A DNA stretch of 64,000 bases from Amia ocellicauda (taxonomy: Eukaryota; Chordata; Actinopteri; Amiiformes; Amiidae), in NCBI RefSeq assembly GCF_036373705.1, contig NC_089863.1:6919357-6983356 (forward strand), read 5' to 3'. Below are positions 48,774-61,644 of the stretch, one piece after another (positions within the stretch are counted from its first letter, which is position 1; each line of letters opens with the position of its first letter). The notes under the pieces are model-generated. The model was not told the DNA's origin. It did no database searches and was given only the letters and a program-made list of their open reading frames with translations. The position numbers were made by a program, and so were the translations under genes.

Positions 48774-49812
48774 GCAGCCATGTTTTTGCCCGTCTTCAAC
48801 GACCTGGTTGACGACTTTGCTAGGTTTCAGCAAGACTCCCAGGCGGCATCCAAATGAACCAAAAACACACAGTGGTCTGTATACAGTTGTGAATGTGGCC
48901 CCACAGGATCTTAATGCAGTGTTTCGTAGATGCAGGGTCAAGACCGGGGTCGTGGATGGACAAGCGGCGCACGCAACCTGGGAGCAGAAACACACAGACG
49001 CACACCTGACGTTCATTACTTATGGCCCAAGTACCCGAGGAACGCTTGCTGATGGAGTGCAGGTGGACCCAGGGGCGTTGTGCGTCGCTGATTCCCTCAA
49101 ACGAAAACAAATGATAATAAGGCACACGGGCAAGCTTAATAATAAAAGTTGGGAATAAGAAATGAGACAATGAGGTGAAAGCAAATCAAAACACAAAATA
49201 AAAGGCAATATAATGCCAACCAAAATACACAACCATATTGAATAGAGAGAAGCGAATGATGAATGTAATAAAAATGAGAGATTAGAAGAGCTCATTAACA
49301 CCGTCCGAAACATGAACTTTACATTCCTGATGCTATCTGGGCTGTACGTGCACCTTCCCCAAGGGTGAGAGCTTTGCCTCTTGTTTTATGGAGGTGTAGA
49401 TCTTAATGTCATTGCTTTCGTTTCATTCCATCTTCTAATTGCACCAAGGTGTGGCTCTTTGGCTGCTGAAGTGCCCACCAGTAACTTGGGCTTTGCGGGG
49501 AATTGATTGAGGGTGGTGTGGTCACTTGAAATCTTGATAGTGGGGCCTTTTCTCATATACCTCGCCCCAGGACCAAAAATTCAGCGCTGGCATTTCAGCC
49601 ACACCAGCCCCCACCCAAGACCAAAAGCAAGCAGACACGCCCTGCACCCTCGCAGGCCATCTCCCACCATGCACACCGCCACCACGGCTATTGCACTTGA
49701 GGGTAATGACGACATTTTGAGACAGGACGGAACAGGATTGCAACGTAATGGAAAGACATGAACACTTTATTGAGGCAGCTTCATTGCTCTTCTGTAAGAG
49801 GCTGCCGTGATC

Positions 49813-49894
49813 CGACGAGGATGGGATTCGAACCCATGCGTGCACAGCACAATGGATTAGCAGTCCATCGCCTTAACCACTCGGCCACCTCGTC
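49813..49894 (-). tRNA. tRNA-Ser(GCU)
   Basis: G49A; terminator TCTT. Confidence 0.95.
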
Positions 49895-50008
49895 TGCCGA
49901 GAGCGCTCATCGTTGACATGCAAAGTACATTTCAAGAAAAGTAACGTGTGAAATGGAACGACGAGGTGCAACTAGGAAAGCACCATGACTTTAATGGCTA
50001 AAGGAAGT

Positions 50009-50090
50009 TGGCAACGGTGGAATTCTAACCCACGCCTCCAAAGAGACTGGAGCTTAAACGAAGCGCCTTAGACCACTCGGCCACGTTACC
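50009..50090 (-). tRNA. tRNA-Leu(UAA)-like
   Basis: C61U, a further B-box change. Confidence 0.73.
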
Positions 50091-51248
50091 ACACACAGCA
50101 CGATGTCTACGGTCACACCTGCTTCAGTCGTCTCATGTGGTGGACGCTTCTGCGTATCAACATTTTCAACAGCGCTGTTGACCTTTGCTGCTGTTGAAGA
50201 TGCACCGAGTACATTAAGCATGAAAACATCCCAATCTGTACGGGCTCGAAAGGATTGTATTGTGACCCGCACATACTGCGCAGTGGACTCGTAGTCTGTT
50301 TGCACGCAGACACAAGACTTCACCTGAATCGACGTCTTTTGACGAAACTAGATTAAATGCATAGGATTTGATCATTGAAATCATCATGACAATAACTTCA
50401 TACATACATGCATGCGTGCATGCATGCTTACATACATCCAGACATACAAAGCGGTAAGACAGGGCCCTTCCCCGGGTAGCGTGTGTAGCGGAGTGCAGGT
50501 GGACCCAGGGGCGTTGTGCGGCGCTGATTCCCTCAAACGAAAACAAATGATAATAAGGCACACGTGCAAGCTTAATAATAACAGTTGGGAATAAGAAATG
50601 AGACAATGAGGTGAAAGCAAATCAAAACACAAAATAAAAGGCAATATAATGCCAACCAAAATACACAACCATATTGAATAGAGAGAAGCGAATGATGAAT
50701 GTAATAAAAATGAGAGATTAGAAGAGCTCATTAACACCGTCCGAAACATGAACTTTACATTCCTGATGCTATCTGGGCTGTACGTGCACCTTCCCCAAGG
50801 GTGAGAGCTTTGCCTCTTGTTTTATGGAGGTGTAGATCTTAATGTCATTGCTTTCGTTTCATTCCATCTTCTAATTGCACCAAGGTGTGGCTCTTTGGCT
50901 GCTGAAGTGCCCACCAGTAACTTGGGCTTTGCGGGGAATTGATTGAGGGTGGTGTGGTCACTTGAAATCTTGATAGTGGGGCCTTTTCTCACATACCTCG
51001 CCCCAGGACCAAAAATTCAGCGCTGGCATTTCAGCCACACCAGCCCCCACCCAAGACCCAAAGCAAGCAGACACGCCCTGCACCCTCGCAGGCCATCTCC
51101 CACCATGCACACCGCCACCCCGGCTATTGCACTCGAGGGTAATGACAACATTTTGAGACAGGACGGAACAGGATTGCAACGTAATGGAAAGAGATGAACA
51201 CTTTATTGAGGCAGCATCATTGCTCTTCTGTAAAAGGCTGCCGTGATC

Positions 51249-51330
51249 CGACGAGGATGGGATTCGAACCCACGCGTGCACAGCACAATGGATTAGCAGT
51301 CCATCGCCTTAACCACTCGGCCACCTCGTC
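51249..51330 (-). tRNA. tRNA-Ser(GCU)
   Basis: Identical to the copy at 1160; terminator T4. Confidence 0.96.
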
Positions 51331-51444
51331 TACAGAGAGCGCTCATCGTTGACATGCAAAGTACATTTCAAGAAAAGTAACGTGTGAAATGGAACGACGA
51401 GGTGCAACTAGGAAAGCACCATGACTTTAATGTCTAAAGGAAGT

Positions 51445-51526
51445 TGGCAACGGTGGGATTCTAACCCACGCCTCCAAAGAGACTGGAGCTTAAATGAAGC
51501 GCCTCAGACCACTCGGCCACGTTACC
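51445..51526 (-). tRNA. tRNA-Leu(UAA)-like
   Basis: G31A and an A-to-G change in the D-loop near position 21. Confidence 0.74.
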
Positions 51527-52684
51527 ACACACAGCACGATGTCTACGGTCACACCTGCTTCAGTCGTCTCATGTGGTGGACGCTTCTGCGTATCAACATT
51601 TTCAACAGCGCTGTTGACCTTTGCTGCTGTTGAAGATGTACCGAGTACATTAAGCATGAAAACATCCCAATCTGTACGGGCTCGAAAGGATTGTATTGTG
51701 ACCCGCACATACTGCGCAGTGGACTCGTAGTCTGTTTGCACGCAGACACAAGACTTCACCTGAATCGACGTCTTTTGACGAAACTAGATTAAATGCATAG
51801 GATTTGATCATTGAAATCATCATGACAATAACTTCATACATACATGCATGCGTGCATGCATGCTTACATACATCCAGACATACAAAGCGGTAAGACAGGG
51901 CCCTTCCCCGGGTAGCGTGTGTAGCGGAGTGCAGGTGGACCCAGGGGCGTTGTGCGGCGCTGATTCCCTCAAACGAAAACAAATGATAATAAGGCACACG
52001 TGCAAGCTTAATAATAACAGTTGGGAATAAGAAATGAGACAATGAGGTGAAAGCAAATCAAAACACAAAATAAAAGGCAATATAATGCCAACCAATATAC
52101 ACAACCATATTGAATAGAGAGAAGCGAATGATGAATGTAATAAAAATGAGAGATTAGAAGAGCTCATTAACACCGTCCGAAACATGAACTTTACATTCCT
52201 GATGCTATCTGGGCTGTACGTGCACCTTCCCCAAGGGTGAGAGCTTTGCCTCTTGTTTTATGGAGGTGTAGATCTTAATGTCATTGCTTTCGTTTCATTC
52301 CATCTTCTAATTGCACCAAGGTGTGGCTCTTTGGCTGCTGAAGTGCCCACCAGTAACTTGGGCTTTGCGGGGAATTGATTGAGGGTGGTGTGGTCACTTG
52401 AAATCTTGATAGTGGGGCCTTTTCTCACATACCTCGCCCCAGGACCAAAAATTCAGCGCTGGCATTTCAGCCACACCAGCCCCCACCCAAGACCCAAAGC
52501 AAGCAGACACGCCCTGCACCCTCGCAGGCCATCTCCCACCATGCACACCGCCACCCCGGCTATTGCACTCGAGGGTAATGACAACATTTTGAGACAGGAC
52601 GGAAAAGGATTGCAACGTAATGGAAAGAGATGAACACTTTATTGAGGCAGCATCATTGCTCTTCTGTAAGAGGCTGCCGTGATA

Positions 52685-52766
52685 CGACGAGGATGGGATT
52701 CGAACCCACGCGTGCACAGCACAATGGATTAGCAGTCCATCGCCTTAACCACTCGGCCACCTCGTG
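52685..52766 (-). tRNA. tRNA-Ser(GCU), altered 5' end
   Basis: A 2-bp loss at the gene edge leaves C instead of G at position 1, so the terminal acceptor pair is lost; terminator TCTT. Confidence 0.9.
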
Positions 52767-52878
52767 CAGAGAGCGCTCCCCGTTGACATGCAAAGTACAT
52801 TTCAAGAAAAGTAATGTGTGAAATGGAACGACGAGGTGCAACTAGGAAAGCACCATGACTTTAATGGCTAAAGGAAGT

Positions 52879-52960
52879 TGGCAACGGTGGGATTCTAACC
52901 CACGCCTCCAAAGAGACTGGAGCTTAAATGAAGCGCCTTAGACCACTCGGCCATGTTACC
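52879..52960 (-). tRNA. tRNA-Leu(UAA)-like
   Basis: G31A and G7A. Confidence 0.74.
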
Positions 52961-53344
52961 ACACACAGCATGATGTCTACGGTCACACCTGCTTCAGTCG
53001 TCTCATGTGGTGGACGCTTCTGCGTATCAACATTTTCAACAGCGCTGTTGACCTTTGCTGCTGTTGAAGATGTACCGAGTACATTAAGCATGAAAACATC
53101 CCAATCTGTACGGGCTCGAAAGGATTGTATTGTGACCCGCACATACTGCGCAGTGGACTCGTAGTCTGTTTGCACGCAGACACAAGACTTCACCTGAATC
53201 GACGTCTTTTGACGAAACTAGATTAAATGCATAGGATTTGATCATTGAAATCATCATGACAATAACTTCATACATACATGCATGCGTGCATGCATGCTTA
53301 CATACATCCAGACATACAAAGCGGTAAGACAGGGCCTTTCCCCG

Positions 53345-53426
53345 GGTAGCGTGGCCGAGCGGTCTAAGGCGCTGGATTAAGGCTCCAGTCTCTTCGGAGG
53401 CGTGGGTTCAAATCCCACCGCTGCCA
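53345..53426 (+). tRNA. tRNA-Leu(AAG)
   Basis: Identical to the copy at 4694. Block duplicate of 48692. Confidence 0.96.
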
Positions 53427-54465
53427 GCAGCCATGTTTTTGCCCGTCTTCAACGACCTGGTTGACGACTTTGCTAGGTTTCAGCAAGACTCCCAGGCGGC
53501 ATCCAAATGAACCAAAAACACACAGTGGTCTGTATACAGTTGTGAATGTGGCCCCACAGGATCTTAATGCAGTGTTTCGTAGATGCAGGGTCAAGACCGG
53601 GGTCGTGGATGGACAAGCGGCGCACGCAACCTGGGAGCAGAAACACACAGACGCACACCTGACGTTCATTACTTATGGCCCAAGTACCCGAGGAACGCTT
53701 GCTGATGGAGTGCAGGTGGACCCAGGGGCGTTGTGCGTCGCTGATTCCCTCAAACGAAAACAAATGATAATAAGGCACACGGGCAAGCTTAATAATAAAA
53801 GTTGGGAATAAGAAATGAGACAATGAGGTGAAAGCAAATCAAAACACAAAATAAAAGGCAATATAATGCCAACCAAAATACACAACCATATTGAATAGAG
53901 AGAAGCGAATGATGAATGTAATAAAAATGAGAGATTAGAAGAGCTCATTAACACCGTCCGAAACATGAACTTTACATTCCTGATGCTATCTGGGCTGTAC
54001 GTGCACCTTCCCCAAGGGTGAGAGCTTTGCCTCTTGTTTTATGGAGGTGTAGATCTTAATGTCATTGCTTTCGTTTCATTCCATCTTCTAATTGCACCAA
54101 GGTGTGGCTCTTTGGCTGCTGAAGTGCCCACCAGTAACTTGGGCTTTGCGGGGAATTGATTGAGGGTGGTGTGGTCACTTGAAATCTTGATAGTGGGGCC
54201 TTTTCTCATATACCTCGCCCCAGGACCAAAAATTCAGCGCTGGCATTTCAGCCACACCAGCCCCCACCCAAGACCAAAAGCAAGCAGACACGCCCTGCAC
54301 CCTCGCAGGCCATCTCCCACCATGCACACCGCCACCACGGCTATTGCACTTGAGGGTAATGACGACATTTTGAGACAGGACGGAACAGGATTGCAACGTA
54401 ATGGAAAGACATGAACACTTTATTGAGGCAGCTTCATTGCTCTTCTGTAAGAGGCTGCCGTGATC

Positions 54466-54547
54466 CGACGAGGATGGGATTCGAACCCATGCGTGCACAG
54501 CACAATGGATTAGCAGTCCATCGCCTTAACCACTCGGCCACCTCGTC
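54466..54547 (-). tRNA. tRNA-Ser(GCU)
   Basis: G49A; block duplicate of 49813; terminator TCTT. Confidence 0.95.
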
Positions 54548-54661
54548 TGCCGAGAGCGCTCATCGTTGACATGCAAAGTACATTTCAAGAAAAGTAACGT
54601 GTGAAATGGAACGACGAGGTGCAACTAGGAAAGCACCATGACTTTAATGGCTAAAGGAAGT

Positions 54662-54743
54662 TGGCAACGGTGGAATTCTAACCCACGCCTCCAAAGAGAC
54701 TGGAGCTTAAACGAAGCGCCTTAGACCACTCGGCCACGTTACC
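54662..54743 (-). tRNA. tRNA-Leu(UAA)-like
   Basis: C61U; block duplicate of 50009. Confidence 0.73.
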
Positions 54744-55901
54744 ACACACAGCACGATGTCTACGGTCACACCTGCTTCAGTCGTCTCATGTGGTGGACGC
54801 TTCTGCGTATCAACATTTTCAACAGCGCTGTTGACCTTTGCTGCTGTTGAAGATGCACCGAGTACATTAAGCATGAAAACATCCCAATCTGTACGGGCTC
54901 GAAAGGATTGTATTGTGACCCGCACATACTGCGCAGTGGACTCGTAGTCTGTTTGCACGCAGACACAAGACTTCACCTGAATCGACGTCTTTTGACGAAA
55001 CTAGATTAAATGCATAGGATTTGATCATTGAAATCATCATGACAATAACTTCATACATACATGCATGCGTGCATGCATGCTTACATACATCCAGACATAC
55101 AAAGCGGTAAGACAGGGCCCTTCCCCGGGTAGCGTGTGTAGCGGAGTGCAGGTGGACCCAGGGGCGTTGTGCGGCGCTGATTCCCTCAAACGAAAACAAA
55201 TGATAATAAGGCACACGTGCAAGCTTAATAATAACAGTTGGGAATAAGAAATGAGACAATGAGGTGAAAGCAAATCAAAACACAAAATAAAAGGCAATAT
55301 AATGCCAACCAAAATACACAACCATATTGAATAGAGAGAAGCGAATGATGAATGTAATAAAAATGAGAGATTAGAAGAGCTCATTAACACCGTCCGAAAC
55401 ATGAACTTTACATTCCTGATGCTATCTGGGCTGTACGTGCACCTTCCCCAAGGGTGAGAGCTTTGCCTCTTGTTTTATGGAGGTGTAGATCTTAATGTCA
55501 TTGCTTTCGTTTCATTCCATCTTCTAATTGCACCAAGGTGTGGCTCTTTGGCTGCTGAAGTGCCCACCAGTAACTTGGGCTTTGCGGGGAATTGATTGAG
55601 GGTGGTGTGGTCACTTGAAATCTTGATAGTGGGGCCTTTTCTCACATACCTCGCCCCAGGACCAAAAATTCAGCGCTGGCATTTCAGCCACACCAGCCCC
55701 CACCCAAGACCCAAAGCAAGCAGACACGCCCTGCACCCTCGCAGGCCATCTCCCACCATGCACACCGCCACCCCGGCTATTGCACTCGAGGGTAATGACA
55801 ACATTTTGAGACAGGACGGAACAGGATTGCAACGTAATGGAAAGAGATGAACACTTTATTGAGGCAGCATCATTGCTCTTCTGTAAAAGGCTGCCGTGAT
55901 C

Positions 55902-55983
55902 CGACGAGGATGGGATTCGAACCCACGCGTGCACAGCACAATGGATTAGCAGTCCATCGCCTTAACCACTCGGCCACCTCGTC
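55902..55983 (-). tRNA. tRNA-Ser(GCU)
   Basis: Identical to the copy at 1160; block duplicate of 51249; terminator T4. Confidence 0.96.
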
Positions 55984-56097
55984 TACAGAGAGCGCTCATC
56001 GTTGACATGCAAAGTACATTTCAAGAAAAGTAACGTGTGAAATGGAACGACGAGGTGCAACTAGGAAAGCACCATGACTTTAATGTCTAAAGGAAGT

Positions 56098-56179
56098 TGG
56101 CAACGGTGGGATTCTAACCCACGCCTCCAAAGAGACTGGAGCTTAAATGAAGCGCCTCAGACCACTCGGCCACGTTACC
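56098..56179 (-). tRNA. tRNA-Leu(UAA)-like
   Basis: G31A and the D-loop A-to-G change; block duplicate of 51445. Confidence 0.74.
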
Positions 56180-57337
56180 ACACACAGCACGATGTCTACG
56201 GTCACACCTGCTTCAGTCGTCTCATGTGGTGGACGCTTCTGCGTATCAACATTTTCAACAGCGCTGTTGACCTTTGCTGCTGTTGAAGATGTACCGAGTA
56301 CATTAAGCATGAAAACATCCCAATCTGTACGGGCTCGAAAGGATTGTATTGTGACCCGCACATACTGCGCAGTGGACTCGTAGTCTGTTTGCACGCAGAC
56401 ACAAGACTTCACCTGAATCGACGTCTTTTGACGAAACTAGATTAAATGCATAGGATTTGATCATTGAAATCATCATGACAATAACTTCATACATACATGC
56501 ATGCGTGCATGCATGCTTACATACATCCAGACATACAAAGCGGTAAGACAGGGCCCTTCCCCGGGTAGCGTGTGTAGCGGAGTGCAGGTGGACCCAGGGG
56601 CGTTGTGCGGCGCTGATTCCCTCAAACGAAAACAAATGATAATAAGGCACACGTGCAAGCTTAATAATAACAGTTGGGAATAAGAAATGAGACAATGAGG
56701 TGAAAGCAAATCAAAACACAAAATAAAAGGCAATATAATGCCAACCAATATACACAACCATATTGAATAGAGAGAAGCGAATGATGAATGTAATAAAAAT
56801 GAGAGATTAGAAGAGCTCATTAACACCGTCCGAAACATGAACTTTACATTCCTGATGCTATCTGGGCTGTACGTGCACCTTCCCCAAGGGTGAGAGCTTT
56901 GCCTCTTGTTTTATGGAGGTGTAGATCTTAATGTCATTGCTTTCGTTTCATTCCATCTTCTAATTGCACCAAGGTGTGGCTCTTTGGCTGCTGAAGTGCC
57001 CACCAGTAACTTGGGCTTTGCGGGGAATTGATTGAGGGTGGTGTGGTCACTTGAAATCTTGATAGTGGGGCCTTTTCTCACATACCTCGCCCCAGGACCA
57101 AAAATTCAGCGCTGGCATTTCAGCCACACCAGCCCCCACCCAAGACCCAAAGCAAGCAGACACGCCCTGCACCCTCGCAGGCCATCTCCCACCATGCACA
57201 CCGCCACCCCGGCTATTGCACTCGAGGGTAATGACAACATTTTGAGACAGGACGGAAAAGGATTGCAACGTAATGGAAAGAGATGAACACTTTATTGAGG
57301 CAGCATCATTGCTCTTCTGTAAGAGGCTGCCGTGATA

Positions 57338-57419
57338 CGACGAGGATGGGATTCGAACCCACGCGTGCACAGCACAATGGATTAGCAGTCCATCGCCTTA
57401 ACCACTCGGCCACCTCGTG
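57338..57419 (-). tRNA. tRNA-Ser(GCU), altered 5' end
   Basis: Same position 1 change as 52685, its block duplicate; terminator TCTT. Confidence 0.9.
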
Positions 57420-57531
57420 CAGAGAGCGCTCCCCGTTGACATGCAAAGTACATTTCAAGAAAAGTAATGTGTGAAATGGAACGACGAGGTGCAACTAGGA
57501 AAGCACCATGACTTTAATGGCTAAAGGAAGT

Positions 57532-57613
57532 TGGCAACGGTGGGATTCTAACCCACGCCTCCAAAGAGACTGGAGCTTAAATGAAGCGCCTTAGACCACT
57601 CGGCCATGTTACC
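57532..57613 (-). tRNA. tRNA-Leu(UAA)-like
   Basis: G31A and G7A; block duplicate of 52879. Confidence 0.74.
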
Positions 57614-57997
57614 ACACACAGCATGATGTCTACGGTCACACCTGCTTCAGTCGTCTCATGTGGTGGACGCTTCTGCGTATCAACATTTTCAACAGCGCTG
57701 TTGACCTTTGCTGCTGTTGAAGATGTACCGAGTACATTAAGCATGAAAACATCCCAATCTGTACGGGCTCGAAAGGATTGTATTGTGACCCGCACATACT
57801 GCGCAGTGGACTCGTAGTCTGTTTGCACGCAGACACAAGACTTCACCTGAATCGACGTCTTTTGACGAAACTAGATTAAATGCATAGGATTTGATCATTG
57901 AAATCATCATGACAATAACTTCATACATACATGCATGCGTGCATGCATGCTTACATACATCCAGACATACAAAGCGGTAAGACAGGGCCTTTCCCCG

Positions 57998-58079
57998 GGT
58001 AGCGTGGCCGAGCGGTCTAAGGTGCTGGATTAAGGCTCCAGTCTCTTCGGAGGCGTGGGTTCAAATCCCACCACTGCCA
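57998..58079 (+). tRNA. tRNA-Leu(AAG)
   Basis: C25U, and G67 to A which mismatches C6 in the acceptor stem. Confidence 0.9.
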
Positions 58080-59118
58080 GCAGCCATGTTTTTGCCCGTC
58101 TTCAACGACCTGGTTGACGACTTTGCTAGGTTTCAGCAAGACTCCCAGGCGGCATCCAAATGAACCAAAAACACACAGTGGTCTGTATACAGTTGTGAAT
58201 GTGGCCCCACAGGATCTTAATGCAGTGTTTCGTAGATGCAGGGTCAAGACCGGGGTCGTGGATGGACAAGCGGCGCACGCAACCTGGGAGCAGAAACACA
58301 CAGACGCACACCTGACGTTCATTACTTATGGCCCAAGTACCCGAGGAACGCTTGCTGATGGAGTGCAGGTGGACCCAGGGGCGTTGTGCGACACTGATTC
58401 CCTCAAACGAAAACAAATGATAATAAGGCACACGTGCAAGCTTAATAATAACAGTTGGGAATAAGAAATGAGACAATGAGGTGAAAGCAAATCAAAACAC
58501 AAAATAAAAGGCAATATAATGCCAACCAATATACACAACCATATTGAATAGAGAGAAGCGAATGATGAATGTAATAAAAATGAGAGATTAGAAGAGCTCA
58601 TTAACACCGTCCGAAACATGAACTTTACATTCCTGATGCTATCTGGGCTGTACGTGCACCTTCCCCAAGGGTGAGAGCTTTGCCTCTTGTTTTATGGAGG
58701 TGTAGATCTTAATGTCATTGCTTTCGTTTCATTCCATCTTCTAATTGCACCAAGGTGTGGCTCTTTGGCTGCTGAAGTGCCCACCAGTAACTTGGGCTTT
58801 GCGGGGAATTGATTGAGGGTGGTGTGGTCACTTGAAATCTTGATAGTGGGGCCATTTCTCATATACCTCGCCCCAGGACCAAAAATTCAGCGCTGGCATT
58901 TCAGCCACACCAGCCCCCACCCAAGACCCAAAGCAAGCAGACACGCCCTGCACCCTCGCAGGCCATCTCCCACCATGCACACCACCACCCCGGCTATTGC
59001 ACTCGAGGGTAATGACAACATTTTGAGACAGGACGGAACAGGATTGCAACGTAATGGAAAGAGATGAACACTTTATTGAGGCAGCATCATTGCTCTTCTG
59101 TAAGAGGCTGCCGTGATC

Positions 59119-59200
59119 CGACAAGGATGTGATTCGAACCCACGCGTGCACAGCACAATGGATTAGCAGTCCATCGCCTTAACCACTCGGCCACCTCGTC
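59119..59200 (-). tRNA. tRNA-Ser(GCU), degraded
   Basis: C69U and C62A as in the copy at 11922, but C56 is intact; terminator TCTT. Confidence 0.87.
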
Positions 59201-59314
59201 TGCCGAGAGCGCTCCCCGTTGACATGCAAAGTACATTTCAAGAAAAGTAACGTGTGAAATGGAACGACGAGGTGCAACTAGGAAAGCACCATGACTTTAA
59301 TGGCTAAAGGAAGT

Positions 59315-59396
59315 TGGCAACGGTGGGATTCTAACCCACGCCTCCAAAGAGACTGGAGCTTAAACGAAGCGCCTTAGACCACTCGGCCTCGTTACC
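59315..59396 (-). tRNA. tRNA-Leu(UAA)-like
   Basis: U8A, as at 12118 and 17466. Confidence 0.73.
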
Positions 59397-59779
59397 AGAC
59401 ACAGTACGATGTCTACGGTCACACCTGTTTCAGTCGTCTCACGTGGTGGACGCTTCTGCGTATCAACATTTTCAACAGCGCTGTTGACCTTTGCTGCTGT
59501 TGAAGATGCACCGAGTACATTAAGCATGAAAACATCCCAATCTGTACGGCTCGAAAGGATTGTATTGTGACCCGCACATACTGCGCAGTGGACTCGTAGT
59601 CTGTTTGCACGCAGACACAAGACTTCACCTGAATCGACGTCTTTTGACGAAACTAGATTAAATGCATAGGATTTGATCATTGAAATCATCATGACAATAA
59701 CTTCATACATACATGCATGCGTGCATGCATGCTTACATACATCCAGACATACAAAGCGGTAAGACAGGGCCTTTCCCCG

Positions 59780-59861
59780 GGTAGCGTGGCTGAGCGGTCT
59801 AAGGTGCTGGATTAAGGCTACAGTCTCTTCAGAGGCGTGGGTTCAAATCCCACCGCTGCCA
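59780..59861 (+). tRNA. tRNA-Leu(AAG), degraded variant haplotype
   Basis: Carries the 12583 trio plus C40 to A, which breaks the G30-C40 anticodon-stem pair. Confidence 0.87.
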
Positions 59862-60900
59862 GCAGCCATGTTTTTGCCCGACTTCAACGACCTGGTTGAC
59901 GACTTTGCTAGGTTTCAGCAAGACTCCCAGGCGGCATCCAAATGAACCAAAAACACACAGTGGTCTGTATACAGTTGTGAATGTGGCCCCACAGGATCTT
60001 AATGCAGTGTTTCGTAGATGCAGGGTCAAGACCGGGGTCGTGGATGGAAAAGCGGCGCACGCAACCTGGGAGCAGAAACACACAGACGCACACCTGACGT
60101 TCATTACTTATGGCCCAAGTACCCGAGGAACGCTTGCTGATGGAGTGCAGGTGGACCCAGGGGCGTTGTGTGGCGCTGATTCCCTCAAACGAAAACAAAT
60201 GATAATAAGGCACACGTGCAAGCTTAATAATAAAAGTTGGGAATAAGAAATGAGACAATGAGGTGAAAGCAAATCAAAACACAAAATAAAAGGCAATATA
60301 ATGCCAACCAAAATACACAACCATATTGAATAGAGAGAAGCGAATGATGAATGTAATAAAAATGAGAGATTAGAAGAGCTCATTAACACCGTCCGAAACA
60401 TGAACTTTACATTCCTGATGCTATCTGGGCTGTACGTGCACCTTCCCCAAGGGTGAGAGCTTTGCCTCTTGTTTTATGGAGGTGTAGATCTTAATGTCAT
60501 TGCTTTCGTTTCATTCCATCTTCTAATTGCACCAAGGTGTGGCTCTTTGGCTGCTGAAGTGCCCACCAGTAACTTGGGCTTTGCGGGGAATTGATTGAGG
60601 GTGGTGTGGTCACTTGAAATCTTGATAGTGGGGCCTTTTCTCATATACCTCGCCCCAGGACCAAAAATTCAGCGCTGGCATTTCAGCCACACCAGCCCCC
60701 ACCCAAGACCCAAAGCAAGCAGACACGCCCTGCACCCTCACAGGCCATCTCCCACCATGCACACCGCCACCCCGGCTACTGCACTCGAGGGTAATGACAA
60801 CATTTTGAGACAGGACGGAACAGGACTGCAACGTAATGGAAAGAGATGAACACTTTATTGAGGCAGCATCATTGCTCTTGTGTAAGAGGCTGCCGTGATC

Positions 60901-60982
60901 CGACTAGGATGGGATTCGAACCCACGCGTGCACAGCACAATGGATTAGCAGTCCATCGCCTTAACCACTCGGCCACCTCGTC
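60901..60982 (-). tRNA. tRNA-Ser(GCU)
   Basis: C69A acceptor mismatch; terminator TCTT. Confidence 0.9.
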
Positions 60983-61096
60983 TGCCGAGAGCGCTCCCCG
61001 TTGACATGCAAAGTACATTTCAAGAAAAGTAACGTGTGAAATGGAACGACGAGGTGCAACTAGGAAAGCACCATGACTTTAATGGCTAAAGGAAGT

Positions 61097-61178
61097 TGGC
61101 AACGGTGGGATTCTAACCCACGCCTCCAAAGAGACTGGAGCTTAAACGAAGCGCCTTAGACCACTCGGCCACGTTACC
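61097..61178 (-). tRNA. tRNA-Leu(UAA)-like
   Basis: Identical to the copy at 2792. Confidence 0.76.
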
Positions 61179-61562
61179 ACACACAGCACGCTGTCTACGG
61201 TCACACCTGCTTCAGTCGTCTCACGTGGTGGACGCTTCTGCGTATCAACATTTTCAACAGCGCTGTTGACCTTTGCTGCTGTTGAAGATGCACCGAGTAC
61301 ATTAAGCATGAAAACATCCCAATCTGTACGGGCTCGAAAGGATTGTATTGTGACCCGCACATACTGCGCAGTGGACTCGTAGTCTGTTTGCACGCAGACA
61401 CAAGACTTCACCTGAATCGACGTCTTTTGACGAAACTAGATTAAATGCATAGGATTTGATCATTGAAATCATCATGACAATAACTTCATACATACATGCA
61501 TGCGTGCATGCATGCTTACATACATCCAGACATACAAAGCGGTAAGACAGGGCCTTTCCCTG

Positions 61563-61644
61563 GGTAGCGTGGCCGAGCGGTCTAAGGCGCTGGATTAAGG
61601 CTCCAGTCTCTTCGGAGGCGTGGGTTCAAATCCCACCGCTGCCA
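61563..61644 (+). tRNA. tRNA-Leu(AAG)
   Basis: Identical to the copy at 4694. One 5' flank change only. Confidence 0.96.

Larger units (their letters stand above)
48692..53344. repeat. 4653-bp three-unit block, copy 1
   Basis: Units of 1783, 1436 and 1434 bp, repeated by the next 4653 bp. Private variants, such as the 2-bp loss at the Ser 5' end and the Leu(UAA) T-stem change, recur at the fixed offset. Confidence 0.9.
53345..57997. repeat. 4653-bp three-unit block, copy 2
   Basis: I noticed no difference from copy 1 by eye. The match ends at about 58022. Confidence 0.9.
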
